Notes under the pieces: generated by a model
The model's input: only the letters and a program-made list of their open reading frames with translations
Databases searched by the model: none
What the model was told of the DNA's origin: nothing
Made by a program: the position numbers and the translations under genes
Shown here: piece after piece, positions 55,671-64,000 of the stretch
Layout: every line of letters starts with the position of its first letter
Numbering within the stretch: the first letter of the stretch is position 1
Assembly (NCBI RefSeq): GCF_013368755.1
Contig: NC_049563.1
Coordinates: 5,270,001 to 5,334,000, forward strand
Source of the DNA: Talaromyces rugulosus
Taxonomy: Eukaryota; Ascomycota; Eurotiomycetes; Eurotiales; Trichocomaceae
DNA: 64,000 nt
Direction: 5' to 3'

Positions 55671-58039
55671 GTTTGTGTAAAGGGGCAATACTGACCGCCA
55701 GCGATCAGCATGCGTTGATTCGAAGGTTATGAAGATGTCGTGTATTCTGAGCAATCCGGCCTAGGTAATTATTCTGGCGGTCTCGTCGGGAAATTAACAG
55801 GCACTCGACATATACAGCTCCATTTTGAACATAATCTTCACGGTGAGAGAGCTGAGATGGAGTGCGATAGTTGCAATAGTCGATCCTGCAGAAGATGTAA
55901 TGTCGGTCAGAAGAGTGTTTTCCAGGTCCACTAGGCAATAGCTCTTTTCTAGACGATGCGCACGCAGTTCGGTTTGGTCGCAGTCAATTTTGATTTTCGG
56001 CTTTGATGGGTCGAGTCGAGGCTAATATCGCTTAAACAGAGTACACAGGGGCTTCAACGTGCGAGACGGTCAATCGCAATGGTGGTAGTGTGTCTGGGGA
56101 AACAGAGAGGGACTTGGCAGGTGGAGGCGGCGGCGGTGGTGGTTGGCGATGTAGCACATAGTTACTAGCATCGGACTAGTTGCACACTACACTGCACAGA
56201 GGGTATTATCGCAGTCCCAACCGGGGACTAGTTCTGGTGTTCAGCAGTGGGCTGGTTGGCCAGCCCTGGCTGCATCGTTTCAAAGCTAGTCCAGTAGTCA
56301 TGGCTCCTCGCAGTCTAATTATAAGCTGGTCTCTTGCACGGTGACGCATGCTGGTCCAGTCGGTCGGTGTCTCTGCATCAATCCCTGGCCGTCCAGTGTA
56401 ATGTCGATATTGGCCAGCCTGTCTTTTGCTCAGTGAATCAATCTCCACTCTTCAGTTTCAGTCACTGTATGAAGAAACCAGCAGCCAAGACGAGAGAGCA
56501 TCGCCTGATTCTGCGAGAATAAGCGAGCGAATTCATCACAACGAAGCGGTGGGCAGGAGCAAATCACCGCGCGGGGTTTCCAAACCTCAAAAAGCAGCTA
56601 AGCTCCTGCGGCACGTGATTGGCTGCTGGCACTGGCGCTAGGCCCGGACCACGATGTGGGGCGACTTTAAATACCGGCCAATCAAGGGCCTTCTACAGGC
56701 GCCCACTGCCCCGTGCCTGCCGCCTTCGCTTTTGGCTCCTTCTTGAATCTTCACTTCCAACTCGGAACCTGGAGACCTCTGTGTCTATCTTTAGCAGACA
56801 TGGGATTGATTTCTCACTGTCATGACTCGCAGCATCTCACCACCACATGGACCTGCCGGCTCTTCCTCCCGATGCAGTACATCGTACCGATGCCAACTCT
56901 ACTACTGTCAAAGCGCTCTCTCGTGGCTTTTGCTTTCTCGTAAGTCCAGGTGTGACAAGGCCGTTGTGATGAGTGCACGTCCTGGGAATCGAGGTGCTCG
57001 GACGATCGGGTTCAACCTGATGTGACGAGAATTGACAATCGATGTCAAGAATATCAACTGATGCTTCTATATTTCTTCTCCGACCACGCGATATAGCAAT
57101 CCGTCCCAACAGACGCACCATGAGATGTCAAAAAGCCAAGAGGATCATGCATGAACCAGGATCATTGTTCTATTCTTGTCTACAAAGTCCTCGGTACGCC
57201 GTACCATACCTGTTTTCGCTTCGACAGCAATCACATTGTACATTCTGGTCTGGGCGCTAAGATGAGGCCATCCCAAACTAAGGCAGCTTGCCGTAGTACT
57301 TGGCTTCTGCACGTCTACCGTCCCCGTCACACCTAGCCTGATGGCCGATCACCGCGCTGGCCGCAATGTCCGTGCACCTGCGATCAACAGTGCCGTCTCT
57401 GCATCGCGATTCGATAAGACCACCTGCAGCTTAGCGCCGCAGTCTGCTCTAGCCCGGCCCAGTTTTGAATCGTCACACCGTGAGGGGTTGTCCTGCTACG
57501 GCCGTGCATGCTGTGCGACTGTATCCCATCACCAAGCAAGCTTACTGGCTAGTCAGTGCCATTTTTAGCAAGAATTGCAATCCCTACTGCATGCCCCGCT
57601 GCTCCAATCAGACTCGACGCTTGAAACAAATCACACCAATGACCACCTTTTTTTTTAAGCATGCAGTGCCATGCGGCCTCGCTTGGAAAGCTGGCTGGGC
57701 GATGGCGGGGACTGCAGAAACGAGCCTGGTCTTGGTTCCTTAATATTTCCCCGAAGCTGGATTCCAACTCTGTGCAGGATACCAAAGTTACTTCAACATC
57801 AAACCGACATGCAATAACCCGTTATACAACCTCAAATTTTGCACGAGCTGCCGCCGCTTGCTGAGTTGTTTCGTCCCTTCAGATTCGGACTCTCGGTCTA
57901 TTCACCAGCAGTAACAATCAGTCGGGCTGGAATGCGACAGGATCTCTAGAACTCCACCACAAGCCCGGTAGCTGCTCATTCTCGCTCTAAAAGAAGACAT
58001 ATTCTGGTCGACGGCCGTGACTCTACACACATCAACACA
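55671..58039. other. Long divergent intergenic region (noxA / small membrane gene)
   Basis: About 2.4 kb of upstream sequence for noxA and the gene at 58040. It has a short GGCGGCGG/TGG-rich block near 56125-56147 and a TTTAAATA-type element near 56665. Open frames on both strands are 60-94 codons and lack motifs. A long leader, uORFs or a noncoding RNA are possible but not shown. Confidence 0.55.
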
Positions 58040-58585
58040 ATGGGCCGCTTAATCAAGAATCACTGGGCACGTTTAATCATCCTCTCCGCTGCCGGATGTA
58101 AGCTCTCCCTCGGACATCATTTTTGATCATTCACTAACAGATTCCACCGTTGTTCAGGGCAAGTCGGTGCATCGATTGAAGGATTCATCTGGCCCAAAGT
58201 ATTTTGGGACTTTCTCACTCACAACCTCGACGGATCCGTCAAGCAAATCCCCATACTCCAAATCATCAACCTCGTTCTCGGCATCGTCGCTCTCGCGTGG
58301 GAGTGGCCGTTGAAACCGCTAGCCGGCACTTTTCCACATCAAAGCATCGCTCTACGTCTGCTGGTGTACCCACTGAGCGCCCTCACATGTGCGCTTATGT
58401 ATCAGTCGGGGGATGTCGCTGTGTATTATCTGATTGGGATGGCGGCTTATTTCTGGGCGTACAGCGAAGGCGAGGTAAGCTGTCTTTTTTTCCTATTTTA
58501 CTTGAATATAACTAACTTGGTTTAGATCGTCTGCGCGGTCCCATGGACTCTTCCCCGAAAGTCAAAGAGAATACAGCGAGTATGA
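58040..58585 (+). CDS. Small fungal membrane protein (DUF7727-like)
   Basis: A 144-aa conserved fungal membrane protein of unknown function. Exons 58040-58097, 58158-58474 and 58526-58585 splice across 60- and 51-nt introns. It starts MGRLIKNHWARLIILSAAG, with a first hydrophobic helix that continues after the junction into WQVGASIEGFIWPKVFWDFL. Three more hydrophobic stretches follow (ILQIINLVLGIVALAWEWPL, ALRLLVYPLSALTCALMYQS, AVYYLIGMAAYFWAYSEGE) and a basic tail (PRKSKRIQRV). This order suits a four-span protein with N-in. The pattern looks like the fungal family I know as DUF7727; the name is from memory and gives no function. Confidence 0.8.
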
Positions 58586-59061
58586 TTCATTTACTGCATG
58601 ATTTTATTGTTGGATCGAGCGGCATGATACCATTTGCGTTTTGCATATTAAGATTTGAGCGTTTTGTTATTACGATGTTATGATATTAAGTACAATAATA
58701 CACTTTCCTCTCATTTAGCAGTAGTTCCACTACCAGTATTATTATCCACGCCGCTGTTCGGCCACACCTCGGACTCCACAACAACAGCGCAGTGGAATCA
58801 GGTCACATGACCGGCACGGCGTCTGAAACAAGCACCGTCTGCCCACACATAGAAAATTTTTCTTACCCTTGGTAGCTTCATGTTCCTTGAGTAATTCAGT
58901 CGGTTTCAGTTGTTTATTCCTGAAGCTTTAGGCATCCTCTGAACTGTCATTCTCGACAAATGCCATATCCGACAAGACCAAGACCAAGACCATCAACTAA
59001 CCCAAACAGGATTCCCATCTCCTAACTCTTCACGATCAACAGCCCAGCTACCACATACATC
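58586..59061. other. Intergenic upstream of the glycosylase gene
   Basis: About 475 bases with the 3' flank of the small membrane gene and the glycosylase promoter. No repeat or gene is evident. Confidence 0.55.
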
Positions 59062-59994
59062 ATGGGCGATCCGAACAATACTCATGATGACGACCACGAC
59101 GACCACGATGTCAACAGGACGAGAAGCTTCAACGGCCGTCTCGGCCAATTTCTGCATAAAACGCCAGACGACGCGACAACAGCTCCAGCAACTCCAACAA
59201 CCCCAAACCGACGACAACCCATCATGACCCGATCCAAATCCTTGTCGCTGCCACCTCCCACTCCACCGCTTAGCAGAACTGTCTCTCCCCAGCGACCACG
59301 CGCCAGCCCCATCAAACGCAAACGCCGCCTGCGCGAACCTGCTGCAACAGCTACTACAACCATACTCCCCTCTCGTCTCCGCGACTCTATCCCACCGAAT
59401 CTAATCCTCCTCCTCATCGGCGTAAACCCCGGGCTCATGACGGGCTCAACAGGCTACGCATACGCACACCCATCAAACCTGTTCTGGAAACTACTGCACT
59501 CATCTGGCATCACAACCCGCCGGCACGCGCCCAGCGACACCTACAATTTACCCAGCCTATACTCTGTCGGAAACACGAATATCGTTGAACGCCCGACACG
59601 CGACGCCGGCATGCTCAGCAAAGCCGAAATGGACGCGGGCGTACCCATTCTCGAAGCCAAGATTGCACAGCAACGGCCCGAGGCAGTCGCGCTGGTGGGG
59701 AAGAGTATTTGGGAAAGTATATGGCGTGTGAGGCACGGACGAGCCATAAAAAAGGATGAGTTTCGGTATGGCTGGCAGGATGAGAGTGAGAATATGGGGT
59801 TGGGGGATGGCACTTGGTCGGGAGCGAAGGTATTTGTGGCTACGACGACGAGTGGACTCGCTGCGTCGATGAGTTTGCAGGAGAAGCAAGAGGTTTGGAA
59901 TGGTTTGGGGCAGTGGGTGCAACAGAGGAGGGAGGAGAGGAGGTTTACTCCTGGTGTTGCTGTAGCTGCTGTAGCTGTAGATGTAGAAACATAA
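59062..59994 (+). CDS. G/U(T) mismatch-specific DNA glycosylase (MUG/TDG)
   Basis: A uracil-DNA glycosylase superfamily enzyme that removes U or T mispaired with G, or modified pyrimidines, from nuclear DNA. Intronless, 310 aa. The N-terminal ~110 residues are Thr/Pro/Ser/Arg-rich and probably disordered, with basic KRKRRLREP that could serve as an NLS. The catalytic domain opens with LLLLIGVNPGLMTGSTGYAY, matching motif A (G-[IV]-NPG) with the water-activating Asn, then HPSNLFWKLLHSSGI. The second motif region is VFVATTTSGLAASMS near residue 265, in place of NPSG/MPSS in relatives; this varies widely in the family. Start ATG 59062 opens MGDPNNTHDDDHDD. Confidence 0.88.
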   Translation: MGDPNNTHDDDHDDHDVNRTRSFNGRLGQFLHKTPDDATTAPATPTTPNRRQPIMTRSKSLSLPPPTPPLSRTVSPQRPRASPIKRKRRLREPAATATTTILPSRLRDSIPPNLILLLIGVNPGLMTGSTGYAYAHPSNLFWKLLHSSGITTRRHAPSDTYNLPSLYSVGNTNIVERPTRDAGMLSKAEMDAGVPILEAKIAQQRPEAVALVGKSIWESIWRVRHGRAIKKDEFRYGWQDESENMGLGDGTWSGAKVFVATTTSGLAASMSLQEKQEVWNGLGQWVQQRREERRFTPGVAVAAVAVDVET

Positions 59995-60288
59995 GACCCT
60001 TTTCTCTCACGGACGTAAATGATTGTTTTGGGTAAGGAAGGTTTAAGGAAGGATTTGGTAATCATGATATTGTGTCACATTTGCTACATCGTAAACTTAT
60101 GCTAAAAATACAAGACAGAATCCCAAGCACCGATCCACAGGATAGGCCGTCTTTTACAGCTTCGGCCTGTTGTTTCATTCCGCATTCACAAACAGTGCTA
60201 TCCATGGACTAGACATGTGGAAACCCGGTAAAACCGTAGCCAGGCCCCCTCTGAAAAAAAGGTAACATCAGCCATGGCACACACGAAT

Positions 60289-60792
60289 CTAAACCTGGAA
60301 TGTGTTGGTATAGTTGCCGCCGTTCGACTCATTGCGTTTGCCTGACCGTTCGGCACTCTACATCCACAGTTAGGAAAACTTTTGCTTTTGCTAAAGATGA
60401 AAGGAAATAAAGATGCTTACCGTTACTTCCTGGATCTCTCCCTTTTCCAGAATCTGCTGCACGACATCTTCCTCCCGGGTCGTGCCAAACTCGTTCTCGA
60501 GCACGAAATTGCTAGCTCCGTCGAGGATACCCTGAGCACCTTGCCTAAAACCTCTTATTAGTACTTTTGTGTTTACTTTTCAATCGACACGACACGACAC
60601 GACAAAAAAAAAAAAAAAAAAAACTTACTTGTGCGTCACAAAGACCTTCCAGCCCGACACAACCTGTGCAAGGGGAATAGTATGGTCTTTGCGCCATTTC
60701 TGGGCAGCCGAGACGTCATCGACGAAGATGACAAAGTCGTCAGCCTTGCCCTGGTAGAAGACTTTGGTGGTCATGTCGTTTCCGCGAGGCAT
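60289..60792 (-). CDS. RTC3-like single-domain SBDS-fold protein
   Basis: A small 118-aa protein similar to yeast Rtc3 (YHR087W), an SBDS N-domain-fold protein associated with RNA metabolism. Exons 60629-60792, 60421-60544 and 60289-60357; introns of 84 and 63 nt. It reads TKVFYQGKADDFVIFVDDVS, then WKVFVTHKQGAQGILDGAS after the junction, NFVLENEFGTTREEDVVQQI and EKGEIQEVT, matching the SBDS/Rtc3 N-domain. The first intron carries an A19 run on + (T-tract on the transcript strand) and a CGACA repeat. The short third exon ends in GKRNESNGGNYTNTFQV and is the least certain part. Confidence 0.85.
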
Positions 60793-61363
60793 GATGGGTG
60801 GTATTGGTATTGGTATTGGTATAGAAGTATTTGTTGGGAGGAAAAGTCTAGAGGGCCGAGGTGTTAAGCAGTATTCAAGCGTTGGCTGGACCAAGTTGGA
60901 CCAAGTACACAAAAGCTTACTGGAAGAAACTGGTCACGCGATGTTCAATTCAATGGTTTGTGAAGAGTGGAAAGTTGCTCCAGTGCAGGCGAGAGAGAAA
61001 GCTTTATATGTAGCAGACGTTGCCAGAACAATGATGTATGCGGAGCGCTGATCGACGTCATAGGGCCCCGCCCGGCTGCGGATCTACCAGGGACCTACTC
61101 AGTATTAGGAGCACTCCACATACAAAGAATAATGATGATTGACACAGATGATAGCTACATAATAATAGCCTATGACCTAATTTTGCATAAGGCGCCCCAT
61201 TTCCTGTCAATTAATTAATATTATGTGGTGTATATTCGCCATGGCGGTCAACTGCTAGCTCCAGCCTCGCGCCCTCAATTACGTCGTTCATTATGCCCCA
61301 GACCCACCCGGTCGAATGCGCCAGAACGCTCTCATGCCAGCTGTCGAAACCAAACAGCAATGA
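60793..61363. other. Intergenic upstream of the RTC3-like gene
   Basis: About 570 bases. Immediately upstream of the start is a GGTATT microsatellite (four units, near 60801-60822). The rest holds the promoter and the 3' flank of the RhoGEF gene. Confidence 0.55.
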
Positions 61364-64000
61364 TTAAGTTTCGCTGCTTCTGGAATTGAACAGGCTAAAT
61401 CCAGACAGGGAAGATGGCCATCGTTTCCACAAGGACCGTGGCTTGCTCTTCTCATTCGCCCTTGTCGTGACATTATCTGATGTTGCCCTGACTACACGCC
61501 GTTTGATCGATTGCGATGGCTGTGGAACTGGGCTTTGCGGACGTTCGAGACCGGCCTCGTCGGATGTGGGTGCTGCAGCTTGCATCTCGTTAGATACATC
61601 ATCTACGTTGGCTTCCCTTTCGTCGTTCTTGATCTCCTGGCCCGAATCTATAGACAGAGCTGACGCCTTGCCGAGAGAAGCAGACCGCCGATTAGTGAAA
61701 ACTCCACGCAGCGAGATCCCACGTATGATAGACCTGCGCATCATGCTTTGAGTCTGGAGATAATCAGCGCCTCCTAGTGTCATCCCGGGGTATGGAAGCA
61801 GCTCGTGGCTGAAGATATCGCCAATGCTCCGTTCTAGTTTCACGCGGCTCCATCGTAGAGGCAATAGTACTGTAGGGGAGTTGACGTTACTCTTGGCAAC
61901 AGAGCGAGACCGCGTCAAATCCGACTCCTGAAGCTGTCGAACCTCATTATCGTAAACGGGGTTGTGCGTTCTCTTGACAATTATTTGCCGCTGCTGTGTG
62001 CGAAGGGGTGCATGAGAAGAAAACGACCTCAAGGAAGCTGTCCGATTGAGCAATAATGATCGATCGTCGTTTTCTAGTTTCTTCAAAGGAATGGATAGGA
62101 AGGAAAACCGTCGCGCCTCTAGTGATAATGTCGGCAGTTCGTCCGACGGCATAACTGATGCTTTCAAGATTTCCGTTTTCCAAGTTCGTTCTTCGGCAGC
62201 TGAAGAGGCGCTAAGAATGAGTTCGTGTCGAATTTTATTATGCTGAAAACCGACTTTCCAAGAGAATGGGGTATCGAGACAAGCAACGCCTATTGGTGTC
62301 AGTAGTCTTTACTGCGGAAAGAGAATACGCAGAATTCCTACCTTGTCCGTTCATTAGAGTGTCAACCGTCATGTCTGAAAGATAGATCGATGCAATGAGA
62401 GTGAGCTTGCGGGTGTCGTTTCGAGGCTTTGCAAGCACAATGTAGCTCGAAAACAATATACAAGCCAGGTACTGCCCATCCACGCAATTCGGCGAGCTGT
62501 ATGCAACATGAAGAACTCCACAAAGAATCAATGGTCCCAGATCTTGATAAACATTCTCAACAGTGCCCTAAAATAATCAGCACCCACTTCGCCTCTATTT
62601 ATGGACAAACTTACTGAGATGTCATATTCAAGGCGCTCGTGCAGCGAAATAGTCCTCGCAATGCGCATCCGCAGGTCAGGGTTTCCGACGACTGTGTTGA
62701 TTTTATCCACTGCCTCCACGTTTTTCTCCAAAACCACTTTAATCTTTGAATGCGCCAGCGGATATTCACCCTCTGGAATGGTTTTGAGAAGTTCACCCAG
62801 GAGTAACCGATACTTGCAAACACGTTGAACAGGCTAAAGGTAAATTAGAAAGAGGAACTTCAAGGGAGAGAGAAAATCGTCCCACCTTTGCCATGAGATC
62901 ATCAACAGTCAAAGACTTCTTGCCATTTTCTTTGCGTCTCTGGGTTGAATCGACTGATTTGGAGAGGGCTTCAATGCCTTCTGCCCAGAATCCGTCTGCA
63001 GGTCGAGACTGCCGTAGGATTGTCAAGTCTTCGGCGAGAACATCAAATGTCCTGATGAAGCTTTCATACAGGCCAAACCCTGCTGTCTTGGTCATAAAAT
63101 TAGCAGTGTTTGGACAGGCAAGCCGCCATCCTCACCAGTCTATCAATCTCCATGGCCACCAACAAAGCTTCAGATGGATCTGCCCAGTCCTTCGTTTGTT
63201 TTCCATTCACAAGCCGTCTCAGATTTCGCCTCAACAGGGGCCGACTCTGGATCTTTTGAATAATGCGGGGCTTTCCATGGGCAACACTAAGAGTGTTGGG
63301 TTCTGCTGACTGGGGACTAATGCTCTCTAGTCGTTTCTTGAAAGAGTCGTGCATATCATACAGACGCTGCAAGTCGTGAAGTATGGCTGGTCGCATGGTG
63401 AGATATGCCGATAGGATCTATTTTGGATAAATAAATTAGCATTCCCCGAGAGATATTGTGTCTGGATAACCAACTTGAACGAGCGTCTGTAGCCCGTGGA
63501 CGTAATTCGCCTCAGAGCTATAAATCTCCCGCAGGATATGCCTCCTCTTGGCAGCTCTTACCCTGCTACCATGGCTCATCATTTCGTATAAAGTGGACCG
63601 AGTACTTTCAACAGATCGCCGCGACGGGACGATACTATTGCTGGTTAAGGTATTTGTCCGTGACTTCAGTTCGCTCGAGGTCGAGATGCTGATGCTTGCC
63701 GTTTTCACTCTTCCCAAGATTGATGACGAGCACCCAGACACTTGATCGCATGACTCCATGCCCGGGCAAGATGGCGCGAGTGGATATTTCCCCTCCCCTA
63801 CTATTGCAGCAGGCGGCCCATCGAACCATCCATCGACGTGAGCTGAAGGTTTGGGGCCTCGGCGACTTCGTGATCGGAGACTCTCAACCCATCTGGTCCA
63901 CGGGTACAGAACGGACGTATCGGTCTCGGATGAGAGCGTGAGCAAGGATGGACATACCAGCGGCGGTGTTTGATCAGGGGAAGCCCCGACATGTTGCAGA
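61364..64000 (-). CDS. DH-PH Rho guanine nucleotide exchange factor, 5' end off the window
   Basis: A Dbl-family RhoGEF that loads GTP on Rho-type GTPases in fungal polarity and wall signalling. Visible exons: 63475-64000 (open to the edge), 63136-63417, 62886-63086, 62615-62833, 62342-62567 and 61364-62289, about 790 aa; the start lies right of the window. The DH domain begins with RRHILREIYSSEANYVHGLQ and includes SFIRTFDVLAEDL and KPVQRVCKYRLLLGELLKTI, its most conserved helix. A PH-like domain follows (GPLILCGVLHVAYSS, YIVLAKPRNDTRKLTL, LSASSAAEERTWKTEI). The C-terminal ~260 residues are Ser/Arg-rich and probably disordered. The GTPase target is unknown. The exon at 63086 uses an AAG acceptor and is the least certain junction. 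Confidence 0.87.

Noticed and set aside
60604..60622. A19 run as a polyadenylation signal or element end
   Set aside because: It lies inside the first intron of the RTC3-like gene and is best read as that intron's T-tract.
1..64000. CRISPR arrays, rRNA, tRNA or intact transposons
   Set aside because: None recognised by eye on either strand; a tRNA scan was not possible here.

Overview
This is a 64 kb piece of a filamentous ascomycete nuclear genome, most likely Eurotiomycetes (Aspergillus/Penicillium relatives). The evidence is short GT-AG introns of about 47-65 nt, no operons, and typical mould genes: a GH10 xylanase end, a GPI-anchored CE5 esterase, noxA, a Zn2Cys6 regulator, a STAND/NLR receptor with an NB-ARC domain and a two-domain fluoride exporter. 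The genus is not certain. Splice sites were read by hand from frame continuity and conserved protein sequence. In every complete multi-exon model except the urea-permease gene, where not every exon edge was fixed, the exon lengths sum to a multiple of three.

Layout. 0-7 kb: 3' end of a GH10 xylanase, a nucleoside-phosphorylase/NB-ARC/TPR receptor, and a GPI-anchored cutinase-family esterase. 7.7-16.8 kb is a housekeeping block: RSE1 (U2 snRNP SF3b), the DSK2 ubiquilin, and a TM9/EMP70 membrane protein. 17-21 kb: an acyltransferase-3 membrane protein, a Zn2Cys6 regulator and a GFA-fold protein. 23-33.4 kb looks like a nutrient-scavenging neighbourhood: choline sulfatase, an alpha-arrestin, a DUR3-type urea permease and a flavin-dependent (NtaA/DszA type) monooxygenase. 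34-43.5 kb is accessory: an APH-fold kinase-like protein, a STAND-like protein whose Walker A is degenerate, a divergent AAA+ ATPase, and a fluoride exporter. 44.5-64 kb is again mostly conserved: UTP10 and NRDE2 (divergent), NADPH oxidase A, a small membrane protein, a MUG/TDG-type DNA glycosylase, an RTC3-like SBDS-fold protein, and a DH-PH RhoGEF running off the right edge.

The most notable observations are: (i) the divergent pair of a P-loop-degenerate STAND-like protein and an AAA+ ATPase; (ii) a 7-nt micro-exon followed by a GC-AG intron in that AAA+ gene, and a second GC-AG intron in RSE1, itself a splicing-factor gene; (iii) a recent 252-bp duplication in the TPR array of the receptor; (iv) the sulfatase/arrestin/permease/monooxygenase neighbourhood; (v) an over-represented intergenic palindrome, ATCAATTGAT, sharing two islands with TACATGTA. 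I recognised no rRNA, tRNA, CRISPR array or intact transposon.
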